The notes: generated by a model not told the origin, from the letters alone. 42,500 nucleotides of DNA from Prorocentrum cordatum (GCA_963575745.1 CAUYUJ010003641.1:1-42500); one strand, 5' to 3'; shown: positions 1-9,569, counted from the stretch's first letter. A program made the numbers and translations.

Positions 1-218
1 GAGGAGGAGGAGGAGGACGGGCCGCCGTCCCCGATCAGCATGGGAGGCTCGCGTGAGTTGCCTCCGAGACCTCTTGCCGTGGCGGACGGGCAGTGGGCGG
101 CGAGCCCTATGCGACGACGGCCCGGCGGCTCTGCCCCTCTGCGAGGCGCGCAGGGCGCGGCCGCCTCCTGCGAGCTGCTCTCCACGGTTGCCCCATCGGG
201 AAAGGGCTGGTGGGAGAG

Positions 219-348
219 GCGGGCCTGTCCCTCTATAGTCAAAAGGTGGTAGATGGACGATGTCTAACAATTTTTGACCATTTTGGGCATTTTTTGACTA
301 TTCTGCATTTTTCGTCGAGAATCCCCACTGTAGGGGGACAGGCCCGAC
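219..348. mobile_element. TIR element, copy A (palindromic-end family)
   Basis: The left end reads GGGCCTGTCCCTCTATAG and the right end reads CTGTAGGGGGACAGGCCCGAC, so the ends are inverted repeats of each other. The interior has a T-rich core (TTTTTGACCATTTTGGG) that reappears inverted in the copy at 11,058. It is about 130 bp with no coding capacity, so it looks like a MITE. The left end is more degraded than in the three later copies. Confidence 0.6.
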
Positions 349-449
349 TTCACCCTATCCCTGTGTTTCGGGGGCCCCCAAACGGGGCGGTGACCACACC
401 GTGCGGTGGGTCAGTGGGGATTCATTCGGGGTCACCGCGCGGCCGATGG

Positions 450-1180
450 TAGGCCTATGCGCAGGCTATGCATAGGCCTACCGCAGGCCGATCATAAGCC
501 TGCCATAGGTCTACCGTAGGCTTATTTGTAGGCCTATTTGTAGGCCAATTTGTAGGCCTATGCGTAGGCCTATGCATAGGTATACGTTCGGCCTGTGGTA
601 AGATTATGGTAGGCGTATGATAGGCCAAGGTACGCCCCCACACACGAAGCGAGGGTAAACCTATGCATAGGTTTACGGTAGGTCTGTGGTAGGCCTATGG
701 GAAGCCTATGCATAGGCCTATGGTAGGCCTACGGTAGGTTTACGGTAGGCCTATGGTTGGCCGATGGTAAGCCTATGGTATGCCTATAGCAGGCCTGTGG
801 TAGGTTTATGTATTGTAGGCCTACGGTAGGCTTATGGTAGACCTACGGTCGGCCTACGGTGGGCCCACGGTAAGCCTACGGTGGGCCTGCAGCAGGTCTA
901 CGGCAGGGTGACGATAGGTTTACGGAATGGTGACGGTAGGTCTACGGTAGTCTTACGGGAGGCTTAGGGTAGGTCAACGGTAGGTCTATTACAGGCGGTA
1001 GATCTAAGGTCGTCTTGCAGCAGGTCTACCATAGGCTTATGGTGGATCCAATAGTAGTCCCACCTAAGGCTTGTGGCAAATCTATGGTCAACCTGCAGCA
1101 GGTGTACTGGTCAGCCTATGGTCGGCATTCCGCATACCCAGGTTAGGCCAACGAGTAGGCTCTGGTAGGCTGTATCCTGG
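450..1180. repeat. Degenerate decamer array (TAGGCCTATG-like)
   Basis: About 730 bp is a worn array of the self-complementary words TAGGCCTATG, TAGGCCTACGG and CATAGGCC, spaced in steps close to 10 bp. Many words are palindromic, so both strands look alike. No gene is visible in it. Confidence 0.8.
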
Positions 1181-1189
1181 CCTGGCGAT

Positions 1190-1995
1190 GAGGCTACAGT
1201 ACCACCCGGGGGAACACCACTTCTCTTCGATCATTCGGCGAGCCGGGATACCATGCATTCACGATAAAACAGAAACACGTTTGAATGTGATAAAACAAGA
1301 GCGCAGGCCCTCGGGATATTGCCTGTAAAGAGGCGAAACGTTAAATGTGCGCGGACTGATGATTGAGTGTCGGCGGGCGCGACATTCAGTATGATCGAAC
1401 GGCACATCAAGACCCAACAGGAAGGGCATTCAATGTAAGCGGGTGGGACATTGCGCGCATACTTGCGGGAACACTGACAGCTAGCGGCCAGAGCAAACAT
1501 GATCGACCCACGAACCCGGAAAGATATTAAAAACTGCGAGGCATGGAAACGTTTCTCAGGACCTCAATCGCATGTGCAATCGGGAGACTTCTGAAGATTG
1601 AGAAGTATCCCACAGGGCAGTTCCATATTCAAGAATCGATCAAGCTCGGAGGCTTTGATCCCCAGCAGTATCGTGATCTCTGACTGGTAGTTGATCGCAC
1701 CCTTGGTGCGCAGTATGGCTTGGCACAGGGTTGCATTGAACACCAGCAATGCAAGATTCACTGGGTTTGAGATGCCCTGCCTTAGAGGTCGTCCGCACAA
1801 AATTCCTTGGCTGCAGTGAGTCTGCACACCGAGGTTGGACACGTTGGTACTGTCATGTTCTGGTCGTCCTTCACTCCTGGAGGCAGTCTTCGTGGCTCTA
1901 GAGCTTTGGAACCTATTCTAATCATCGGTGCAGCCGTTGGAGCAACTCTCACGTCCGTGTGCATCAAAATCTCAGTACTGACTGCCTCAACTCCC
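1190..1995. other. Low-repeat island, possible decayed coding sequence
   Basis: Sequence complexity becomes normal here. On the plus strand one frame reads protein-like text such as KIEKYPTGQFHIQESIKLGG (around 1,590-1,650), then is closed by stops. On the minus strand a 92-residue frame (1,564-1,842) also looks protein-like. I recognise neither and cannot choose a strand. It may be a worn retrotransposon or gene fragment. Confidence 0.3.
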
Positions 1996-2019
1996 AAGTC
2001 TGCCGTACTGAAGCCACGG

Positions 2020-2300
2020 GGACGCGCCGCGGAACGTCCAAAGGAACGTGCCAGCGGACATGCCAGGGGACGTGCCATGAGGTCGCACCGCGGGACGTGC
2101 CAAGGGGACGCGCTACGGAACGTGCCAATGGACTTGCCACGGGACGTGCCACGGGACGTGCCAGGGGACGCGCCGCGCGACGTGCCAAGGGGACTCGCCA
2201 CGGGACGTGCCACGAGACGTGCTAGGGAACGTGCCAGGCGACGCGCCAGGGGACGTGCCTGGGAACGCGTCAGGGAACGTGCCACGGTACGTCCGTGACC
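2020..2300. repeat. 12-bp minisatellite (GGGACGTGCCAC)
   Basis: Roughly two dozen imperfect copies of GGGACGTGCCAC stand in tandem. Because the unit is a multiple of three without stops, all frames stay open and give Arg/Ala-rich frames on both strands, which I treat as artefacts. Confidence 0.85.
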
Positions 2301-2304
2301 CAGA

Positions 2305-2815
2305 ACAAGGATCCGTCATAAATTACGCTGCGTCCGCGCTCCCAGGGCCACGACCCATTGTGAATTGCGCTGCGTTCGCGCCCCCAGGGCCACGATCCCT
2401 AGTACATTATGCTGCGTCCGCCTCCCTGGCCACGATCCCTTGCAAACTACGTCGCGTCCGCGCTCCGAAGGCCGCGCTCCCTCGTGAAGTGCGACGTGTC
2501 CGCGCTCCCAGGGACACGTTCCCCAGTAAATTGCACCGTGTCCGCCCCCCCCACGGCCAGGATCCCTCGTAAATTACGCTGCGTCCGCGCTCCCAGGGCC
2601 ACGACCCATCAGACACTGCGTTTCGCCCGCGCCTCCAGGGCCACGATCCCTGCTAACTTTCGCTGCGCCCGCTCTCCCTGGGCCACGATCCCTCGCAAGC
2701 TGCGCTGCGTCCGCGCTCCCAGGGCCGCGCTCCCTCGTGCATTACTCTGCGTCCGCGCTCCCAGGGCCACGCTCCCGAGTAGGTTGCGCTATGGCCGGGC
2801 CCCCAGGGCCACCTG
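2305..2815. repeat. ~42-bp tandem repeat
   Basis: About twelve copies of a unit of about 42 bp with the core CTGCGTCCGCGCTCCCAGGG, then a CACGATCC-like word and a short variable AT-richer spacer. The period is a multiple of three, which explains the long open frames here. Confidence 0.8.
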
Positions 2816-3265
2816 GACGTCCTGGGGCGCACAGGCCGCCCAAGTTCTGCAAGACAAGTGTTTCGCTCGAGACACCCTCAGATGTGCGGCGCGCAGGGCG
2901 CGCCACCATCGAGCGGGCACGCGAGACACCTACTGGTCTCCATGGTCTGACAGGTCTCGATGCCTCCAGGCGTCGTGTTTTATCGCAGATTCTGTACAAC
3001 ATGCTCCACATTCCGCTTTTTCGGTGGAACATGGGGGTTTGCGAACCCCTTTATTTATCGAGGATCCAAGATGAGGGGCGCACTTTCCCCGAGCGGGCAC
3101 GCACGAAACGCACTTTTCCACGCCAGACTGAACTTGATCTCGTTTCTAACGAGCGGGAATTCGCCAGCCCTCTTCAAGTCGTCCCCGGGGGTGAAATCAA
3201 CTCAAAGAAAACCCTGGGCCTATGCGCCTTTTCCGCGAGCGACCCCAGTTAGGGGATAGCCGACT
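2816..3265. other. Non-repetitive spacer, no gene recognised
   Basis: A plus-strand frame continues from the 42-bp array to 3,252 (171 residues from 2,737), but nothing in it resembles a known family and no splice context supports it. I see no RNA gene or mobile element. Confidence 0.4.
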
Positions 3266-3269
3266 GCAT

Positions 3270-3535
3270 GGGCGTATCGCTGGGCGCATCGCTTGGCATT
3301 GCTTGGCATTGCTTGACATGGCGTGGTATTGTCTTGCATAGGCTAGCATTGTTTTGCATGGGTTGGCACTGCTTGGCATTGCTTGACATTGCTTGCCGTT
3401 GCTTGCCATTGCTTGGCGCTTGCCATTGCTTGGCATTACTTGGCATGTATTGGCATCGCTTGGCACTGCTTGACATTGCGTGGCATTGTTTTGCATGGGT
3501 TGGCATTGTTTTGCATTGCTTGGCGTTTCTTGGCT
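3270..3535. repeat. Decamer array (TTGCTTGGCA)
   Basis: Direct repeats of TTGCTTGGCA and close variants keep a 5/10-bp beat for about 260 bp. The reverse complement (GCAATGCCAA) is related to the much longer array at 21,300-22,290. Confidence 0.85.
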
Positions 3536-3551
3536 TGCTGGGTTTGTGTGC

Positions 3552-3935
3552 GATCTGAGAAACTATCGCCACTTTCGAGGGCTGCTGGCTGGTCCAGCGG
3601 AGTGAGGCACCGCGCAGATCTGATCGGGACCTCGCCGTCCTTGGGGGGCTCAGATCTGCGAAACTGTCGCCACATTCGAGGGCTGCTGGCTGGTCCAGCG
3701 GTGTGAGGCACTGCGCAGATCTGAGCGGGACCTCGCCGTCCCTTGGGGGCTGCGATCCGCGAAACTGTCACCACTTTCGAGGGCTGCTGGGGGGGGGGGG
3801 CTGGGGACCTCGCCATCCGTGGGTGGGGGGGGGCTGCGAAGTGTGACGCTGTGGCAGCTTTTGAGGGCTGCTGGCGGGGACCAGCACTGTTGGGTCCCAC
3901 GCGGGCCTCGAGAACCTCACCATCCTTGGGGGGGG
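3552..3935. repeat. 101-bp tandem repeat, about 4 copies
   Basis: Copies start near 3,552, 3,653 and 3,754 (period 101) with a shorter worn copy near 3,835. Each contains GAAACTGTCGCCAC, GAGGGCTGCTGG and CCTCGCCGTCC. Confidence 0.8.
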
Positions 3936-4485
3936 GGAAGCTGGCCGCGCAGGTGTTCAGCATTTCGGTGGAAAAACGCGGCACTTCATTCTCTGGTTGC
4001 GTCTCCGCCTATGTAACCATGTCTTGCCCATGCTCCATCGTCTCGCTGCTTCTGGATGTCTTCTTTTTGCTTCTCCTTCCCAGTGCAATGCCTCCTGGCC
4101 TTTTGTACGTCTGTTCTGCGAGTCGGCCGCGCACACTTCGCACGATATAGATATCCGCCGTGCGCCGTCTCTTGCAAAGTTGCTGTCGCGCGATTGTCGG
4201 CACACCTGATCTCATCCCTTGGTGCCGATGGGTTGGGTACGTCGCAGGTATTTTTCGATTGTAATGTCCTTGGAAGTGTTGCAGCCGCTCCGTGAATCCG
4301 CCACGCCACTGCAATCGGTTTCTGGTGTGGGCGTCAACCCGAGGAGGAGAGCAGATCAGTAAGGGGGAGTGGAAGATGGAGGGGGACGAGGGCGAGAAAG
4401 GTGGAAAGGGGGAGGGATGGTGAATTGTGCCCCTGCCACACTTTGAATTAGAGAGTGTTTGGCGAAAACAATGACGACGTGAAGA
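3936..4485. other. Spacer without recognisable gene
   Basis: Ordinary complexity, open in short frames on both strands, nothing recognised. It leads directly into the large (GGA)n block. Confidence 0.4.
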
Positions 4486-4487
4486 AG

Positions 4488-4872
4488 GAGGAGGGGGAGA
4501 GGAGGAGGAGGAGGAGGAGGAGGAGGAGGAGGAGGAGGAGGAGGAGGAGGAGGAGGAGGGGAGGAGGAGGAGGAGGATGGAGGAGGAGGAGGAGGAGGAG
4601 GAAGGAGGAGGAGGAGGAGGAGGAGGAGGAGGAGGAGGAGGAGGAGGAGGAGGAGGAGAGGAGGAGGAGGGGAGGAGGAGGAGGAGGAGGAGGAGGAGGA
4701 GGAGGAGGAGGAGGAGGAGGGAGGAGGAGGAGGAGGAGGAGGAGGAGGAGGAGGGGAGGAGGAGGGGGAGGAGGAGGAGGAGGGGAGGAGGAGGAGGAGG
4801 AGGAGGAGGAGGAGAGAGGAGGAGGAGGAGGAGGAAGAGGAGGAGGAGGAGGAGGAGGAAAAAGAGGGGAGG
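4488..4872. repeat. (GGA)n microsatellite, ~385 bp
   Basis: Nearly pure GGA/GAG triplets with a few AGA and GGGG interruptions. The purine/pyrimidine strand bias is almost absolute. The 299-residue and 191-residue frames across it (poly-Ser/Pro/Leu or poly-Arg/Gly/Glu) are artefacts. Confidence 0.95.
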
Positions 4873-5023
4873 AGGAGGTTGAGGATTCCCCTCCTTCTTC
4901 CCCTTCACCCCCCTCCTTCCCTTTTCCTGTGGCCTGCTTGTTCCTCCCTGTCCCTGTTCCTCCCCCTTGCCGTTGCCTTTGCATCCGTCCTCGTTCTCGT
5001 CGTCGTCTTTGTCGTCGGCCTCC

Positions 5024-5045
5024 TCCGTAGCCGTTTTAGGTCAAG
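5024..5045 (+). promoter_or_regulatory. Relict dinoflagellate spliced leader (DinoSL)
   Basis: By eye 19 of 22 bases match the conserved dinoflagellate spliced-leader exon, ending in the expected TCAAG. The three differences are at positions 10, 15 and 17. It lies 38 bases before the ATG of an HDHD3-like gene on the same strand. In dinoflagellates, genomic leader sequence in front of a gene is the known mark of an mRNA that was trans-spliced, reverse-transcribed and reinserted. It is not the SL RNA gene, because the downstream sequence is the gene itself. Confidence 0.8.
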
Positions 5046-5083
5046 ATTCGTATTGAGGCTCTTCCCGTGCTCCTCGTGCCAGG

Positions 5084-5182
5084 ATGAGCCGCTTGCGGCA
5101 CGTGAGGGCCATCTCCCTCGACGTCACCGGCACCCTGATCCGACACCTTGACCCTATGCGGCGGCGAGCAAGCGGATGCAGG
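5084..5182 (+). CDS. HDHD3-like HAD hydrolase, exon 1
   Basis: The ATG at 5,084 is the first after the relict leader. The frame begins MSRLRHVRAISLDVTGTLI, which carries HAD motif I (DVTGT); Asp13 is the expected nucleophile. The second motif-I acid is replaced by Thr, a substitution I recall from HDHD3-type relatives. After HLDP the expected continuation of this family (YAAASKRM, from 5,156) lies in another frame, so there is an apparent one-base indel here. The donor at the 3' end is not resolved, and the end given is approximate. Family role: haloacid-dehalogenase phosphatase-like hydrolase, substrate unknown. Confidence 0.75.
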
Positions 5183-5229
5183 GGGGTCTGACTGGGGGCG
5201 GATATGGGTTCCACCGCCGCGTAACGCAG

Positions 5230-5345
5230 CGGAGGAGGAGGAGGAGGAGTAGGAGGAGGAGGAGGAGGAGGAGGAGGAGGAGGAGGAGGAGGAAGAGGAG
5301 GAGGAGGAGGAGGAGGAGGAGGAGGAGGGGGGGGGAGGAGGAGGA
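5230..5345. repeat. (GGA)n microsatellite inside intron 1
   Basis: GGA triplets with two short interruptions. It lies between exon 1 and exon 2 of the HDHD3-like gene. Confidence 0.95.
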
Positions 5346-5508
5346 GCTTGGGTGGTTCGCAGCTGCTACCTGCGGCTTCGGCCCCGCCGCTCAGCTCCTT
5401 CATCGATGCACGGGCGTGGTGGCTCGTGGCGCCTGGAGGGACAGCTACATGCAGCCGATTCTCCGATTCCCGCTTTGCTACCCCTGCCCTGCCTTTCGTC
5501 ACCCCTGG

Positions 5509-5536
5509 TTCTAAGAAGGCAGGGTGCCTCTTAGAA
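5509..5536. other. Short hairpin
   Basis: TTCTAAGAAGGCA pairs with TGCCTCTTAGAA across a 3-base loop with one bulged base. It is intronic and its role is unknown. Confidence 0.5.
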
Positions 5537-5675
5537 GCAGGCGGCCCGTGAACAACCAACGGGGGCCTTCTGGAAGGCTGTCCCTGTGCCCGTTGCTCTG
5601 CTCCCTGTTGCTCGCCGCATACCCATACCAGAAACTTACTGCCAGGCCCTTGTTTGGTCTGGCTTCCCCCATCGC

Positions 5676-6036
5676 CTTACCCCAGCGGAGCTCAAGGCGC
5701 CTTTCAAGGCCGCGTACAGGAAGACATTGGAGGACTTTCCTTGCTTCGGGGCGACCGCTGGTCTCAGCAGTCGACAGTGGTGGGTTCGGTGCGTCAAGCG
5801 GTGCTTGGCGGAGGCGGGCCTGGACGAAGAAGGCGTTCCAAGCCGCGCTCCAGGCGACGTTCGGGGCACCTACTCGAGCGCAGAGTTCAACCGCTGGTTC
5901 CGACGGGTGTACCAACACTACGGCTGCCCCGCGGGGTACGTGCCAATGCCGGACGCGCTGCCGTTTCTGAAGTGGGCGACGGAGCAGGGTTTCCTTCTCG
6001 GGGTGACTACCAACACACCAAGCCGCACCATTCGAG
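5676..6036 (+). CDS. HDHD3-like HAD hydrolase, exon 2
   Basis: From LTPAELKAPFKAAYRKTL onward the frame follows the cap region of HDHD3 proteins, including the family landmark GLSSRQWW (about 40 residues in). HAD motif II is GVTTNTPS (Thr). The true acceptor is uncertain; CCCCAG at 5,680-5,685 is one candidate and the start given is the first residue that aligns. The frame ends at ATT CGA G (6,036, phase 1), and joins in frame to exon 3 when the hairpin intron 6,037-6,194 is removed. Confidence 0.85.
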
Positions 6037-6194
6037 CAGGGGATCGTCCACAGAGCTTATTCACCCCATGTTTTTTCCGCCGAGTCATACGTGTAATGTT
6101 CGTAGATCTACGAGCACTCTGCGCAGCTTTCGTGGACTCGGCGGGCAGATCACTTCCGGGGTAGACCAATTCCGTTGTCGATCCCCTGCTCGAG
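6033..6194. mobile_element. Introner-like intron 2 with terminal inverted repeats
   Basis: The intron is about 158 bp between two copies of CGAG (6,033-6,036 and 6,191-6,194), which look like a target-site duplication. Inside them GCAGGGGATCG at the left is the exact inverse of CGATCCCCTGC at the right. The inversion continues imperfectly for about 60 bp per arm (CGCCGAGTC against GACTCGGCG), and a CGTAGATCTACG palindrome lies near the middle (6,101-6,112). Removing the element restores the reading frame exactly. Terminal repeats, a target duplication and precise coincidence with an intron are the features of dinoflagellate introners. The duplicated CGAG makes the splice boundary ambiguous; one placement ends in AG. 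Confidence 0.8.
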
Positions 6195-6435
6195 CCATGG
6201 ACTCGGTGCTCCCGTTCATGGGCCTGCACCAGTACTTTCGCTGCTTCACGTGCTCGCAGGACGTGGGCGTAGAGAAGCCTGACCGTGGCATCTTTGATCA
6301 CAGTTTTGCGGAGATGCGTACAGCTGCCAGCATGATCTCAGGGAGCGCTGGCGGCGCAGAGGGTGCTTTCTGTGACGAGGTCCGAGAGTTCGACCCCGAG
6401 TCTTTCAACAGAGCGCGAGTCCAGCTGGTCAACCG
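6195..6435 (+). CDS. HDHD3-like HAD hydrolase, exon 3
   Basis: It begins with CC completing an Ala codon, then MDSVLPFMGLHQYFRCFTCS and EKPDRGIF, which is HAD motif III (catalytic Lys). A stretch after FAEMR (ending FNRARVQLVNR) is longer than in animal HDHD3. The exon ends AAC CG before GTACGAG (donor at 6,436), phase 2, and joins in frame to exon 4. Confidence 0.85.
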
Positions 6436-6552
6436 GTACGAGAGGCCCCGGTGCCCCTGCTTCCTGCTTCCTCCCCATCCGTCCTCAATGTGCAATTCCC
6501 TCTCCTCTTCCATCCTCTGTCTTCATCCTCATTAGTAATTCTTTATCGTCGA

Positions 6553-6605
6553 ACTGTGAGACACGTCGGTAGGGCGGGTCGGTCGTTTCGCCAGAGACAT
6601 CATCA
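6553..6605 (-). repeat. Dispersed repeat, copy 1 (GCGAAACG...CCCTACCGAC)
   Basis: On the minus strand a core of about 45 bp (GCGAAACGACCG then CCCGCCCTACCGAC) matches plus-strand copies near 26,583 and 40,236. The same frame reads SGET..PPYR in all three, so it may derive from a coding element. Here it sits in intron 3 of the HDHD3-like gene. Confidence 0.65.
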
Positions 6606-7404
6606 CAGTATATGGTCCGATCGTTTGCGACTTGCTCAAATCTGCGCGAACGGAGGGCGGCACGTTTCCACATACCGAGCTCTGCCGTCTGGATCATCTC
6701 CAACTACTGCATGGGGAGAGGTCGGAGTGCTTTCGAAACCGAGCGAGCGCTTGATTCCTCTTCGCATAGTGTGCTTCTAAAGCTTGTAGGTTCGAGTGGT
6801 TAGACGTAATGTAAACGGCTGAGCTTTGAGCATCGAGCTCGCTCTTGATATGTGTAGCATGTCGATTGCACTAACATCAAAGACTGTATTGATACGACTG
6901 TAAACGGAAAGAGGGTGATACCTTTCATATTCGTGCTGTCGTTCGAGATTGCCTTACATCTGTTGAGTCTGATGCTTGTAGCTTTCAACTGTCACGTCAC
7001 ACGTATTGATGAATGAAGGGGTGTTTTCAATGTCGCGCTGTCGTTGTACAGCATATTTCATTTTCTCAAGGAGGGAAAGCGGCACCCGTCCAAACACACT
7101 GTGTCATGGTGCATGATGATTTTTTACTGGGGAATAAAGGAGGACCCTTACAGACAAGCTGTTCCGGGGACAAGAAGGAAAATATAGTGCATCATCCAGA
7201 TTCGCTGGCCCTCAGAGATCCCCGGTTTTCGCGCGCGGTTTGCCTATATGTTGCTCTCGATTCGCGACTCAGGCTTCGACGTCACGATTGTTTCGTGACA
7301 TGGCCCCCCCCAGAGATCTCGACTTTTCCCATGGGCAAGGTTTTCACCCAGAATCGATGTTTATGGTCCTGGGGCTTGAAAGCGGAATTTGGGCGTACCA
7401 ACCA
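6606..7404. other. Intron 3 interior, no gene seen
   Basis: Moderately AT-rich non-repetitive DNA. A plus frame from 7,013 runs into the satellite array to 7,966 but has no recognisable domain. I see nothing functional. Confidence 0.4.
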
Positions 7405-8640
7405 AACCATCCTGAAGTTTTGGGTTTTCGTTTTGAAGACAGAGCGCCCCGCGTCCTTCTTCTCCTCTCCTCTCCTGTCCTCTCCTCTGCTCTCCTCCCC
7501 CTCCTCCTTCGTCCTCTCATTCCTGCCTCTGCCGTCCGCATGTCCACTACGGCACACCCCTTACATATTTCGCGGCCCCAGAGGGAGCTCTACCGACGGC
7601 CCAAGTAGCAGTGCTCGCATGCGTACCCCGCACCAATTTTGGTACACCCCTCACAATTTCCGTGGCCCTATAGGGATCTCCACCCAAGACCCCACTGGCG
7701 TAGCCCGCATGCGTCCCAGCCACCCACGTCAGCACATCCTTCACACGTCTCGGGGCCCCATAGGGAGCTCCACCGAAAGCCCCAGTGGCAGTGCTCGTAC
7801 GCGTCCCCCGCACCCATGTGGGCACACGCTTTACATGTCGTGGCCTCATAGGGAGCTCCACCGGATGCGCCAGTTGCAGTGCTCGCGTGCGTCCTCTGCG
7901 CCCATGTCGGCACAACCCTCACACGTTTCGTGGCCCCATAGGGAGCTCCACCGAAGGCCCCAGTGACAGTGGTCGCATGCGTCCCCCGCTCCTCTGTCGG
8001 CACAACCCTCAAATGTGTCGTGGCCCCATCTGGAGCTCCACCGAAGGCCCCAGTGGCAGTGCTCGCAGGCGTCCCCCGCGCATATTTCAGCACACCCCTC
8101 ACACTGTTCGTGGCCCCATAGGGAGCTCCACCGAAGGCACCAGTGGCAGTCGGCACACCCCTCGCACGTTTCGTGGCCCCGTTTGGAGCTCCACCGGAGG
8201 CCCCAGAGGCGGCGCTCGCACGCGTCCCCCCCCCGATCGTGACCCCACTGGGAGCTCCACCAGATGCGTCAGTGGCAGTGCTCGCATGCGTCCTCCGTGC
8301 CGATTTCGGCACACCCCTCACACGTTTCGTGGCGCCATAGGGAGCTCCACCGAAGGCCCCAGGGATGGTGTTCGCATGCGCCCCCCCTTCCCCGATCGTG
8401 GTCCCATATAGAGCTCCACCGAAACCCCCCACCCGCCCATTTCGGCACACCCCTCACACGTTTCGTGGCCCCATATGGAGCTCCATTGAAGGCGCCAGTG
8501 GCGGTGTTCGCATGCGTCCCCCCCTCCCATGGCGGCACACCCCTCACGCCTGATGTGGCTTCATAGTGAGCTCCACCGAAGACGATGCTCACAACTGCGC
8601 TACTCACATCTGCATACGGTTGGGTTCTTCGCCAGGCTAC
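7405..8640 (+). mobile_element. Composite satellite element, copy 1
   Basis: A left module (7,405-7,456: ACCATCCTGAAGTTTTGGGT... CGCCCCGCGTCC) is followed by a TCC-rich tract, a 90-bp satellite array and a right module (8,577-8,640: GACGATGCTCACAACTGC ... GGTTGGGTTCTTCGCC). The same left and right modules flank the same 90-bp satellite at 14.4-17.0, 17.4-18.5 and 18.6-19.4 kb, always in this orientation. No protein is encoded. It lies within intron 3 of the HDHD3-like gene. Confidence 0.65.
7583..8580. repeat. 90-bp satellite array, ~13 monomers
   Basis: The landmark GGAGCTCCACCGAAGG recurs near 7,583, 7,674, 7,764, 7,852, 7,942, 8,032, 8,122, 8,185, 8,251, 8,341, 8,412, 8,477 and 8,567. Most steps are 88-91 bp; four short steps are 63-71 bp, which implies internal deletions of roughly 20-27 bp. 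Each monomer also has ACACGTTTCGTGGCCCC and a CTCGCATGCGTCCCCC block. The period is a multiple of three, so frames of over 200 residues stay open by chance. Confidence 0.9.
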
Positions 8641-8889
8641 TTTTCGGGAAACGGCAAGATCGGACAACTTTACGACGTCGGATGTCTTCGTATACGTTCG
8701 GGGGTGCGTTCTGGCCAGAGTCTCGAGGCGACTCCAGCCGCGGCCACGCGGGCGCCCCAGGAAGTCCCAGACTCGCCCCGCGTCCTGCAGCCTGTGATCA
8801 AAGATGTTGCAAAGCGCCCAGAACCGTCGATCCCCGATCCCCTCCCCCTCGTCGATCCTCGATCCTCGATCCTCGGTTCCTCCTCCCGC

Positions 8890-8962
8890 TCCTCCTCCTC
8901 CTCCTCCTCCTCCTCCTCCTCCTCCTCCTCCTCCTCCTCCTCCTCCTCCTCCTCCTCCTCCT
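8890..8962. repeat. (TCC)n tract upstream of exon 4
   Basis: About 24 uninterrupted TCC triplets end 85 bases before the exon-4 acceptor. They could act as an exaggerated polypyrimidine tract. They are complementary to the (GAG)n at 9,214-9,316. Confidence 0.95.
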
Positions 8963-9047
8963 CTATCCACGAATCTTCCTCCTCCTTCCTCGACCCCTCC
9001 TTGTCGATCCTCGCGCCGTCGATCTTCGGGCCCTCCTCGCGCCCGAG

Positions 9048-9195
9048 GCTGCTGCGGGCTGCGGGCGAGCTGCAGCCAGACCAGGTCCTGCACGTCGGCG
9101 ACAGCCTTGCCGCGGACCTGTGCGGCCCGCGCGCCGCGGGCTGGCTCGGGGTGCACGTGGACCGCAGCTCGGACCCGAACGTGCGCGTGTACCAG
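9048..9195 (+). CDS. HDHD3-like HAD hydrolase, exon 4
   Basis: The acceptor is CCCGAG|G at 9,046-9,047. The exon reads LLRAAGELQPDQVLHVGDSL and then AADLCGPRAAGW, which is HAD motif IV (GDxxxxD) for Mg2+ binding; it continues to SSDPNVRVYQ. Joining AAC CG of exon 3 to G CTG keeps the frame. The exon ends after CAG at 9,195, followed by GACCGC. That is a GA donor, a class reported for dinoflagellate introns. The (GAG)n-encoded poly-Glu frame beyond this is intron, not protein. Confidence 0.85.
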
Positions 9196-9213
9196 GACCG
9201 CAGGAGGGGAAAC

Positions 9214-9316
9214 GAGGAGGAGGAGGAGGAGGAGGAGGAGGAGGAGGAGGAGGAGGAGGAGGAGGAGGAGGAGGAGGAGGAGGAGGAGGAGGAGGAGGAG
9301 GAGGGGGAGGAGGAGG
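9214..9316. repeat. (GAG)n tract downstream of exon 4
   Basis: About 33 GAG triplets start 19 bases after exon 4. They are the exact complement of the (TCC)n tracts at 8,890-8,962 and 9,515-9,561. Confidence 0.95.
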
Positions 9317-9514
9317 CGGCGACGCTGTTTTCGTCTTCGCCTCCTTGGGCCTCCCGGGAGGCGCTCGTCGCCGCGGCCAGGAGCGCCCCGGCATATGCAG
9401 GTCAGCGGATCGGATGCCCGGAGAGGTCGGGGGGGAGCAGCGGCCTCGTGGCCCTCCCGTTTCTCCCGCAGGGTCCCCCTCTCGTCGCGGAGAGAGTCGA
9501 GGCGGCTCTCTTGC

Positions 9515-9561
9515 CCTCCTCCTCCTCCTCCTCCTCCTCCTCCTCCTCCTCCTCCTCCTCT
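9515..9561. repeat. (TCC)n tract
   Basis: About 15 TCC triplets in intron 4; a second possible pairing partner for the (GAG)n at 9,214. Confidence 0.9.
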
Positions 9562-9569
9562 TGCCCAGT

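Noticed and set aside
3957-4309. Minus-strand frames near 4.0-4.3 kb
   Set aside because: Basic, Arg/Lys-rich text without domain or splice context. I could not link them to a retroelement.
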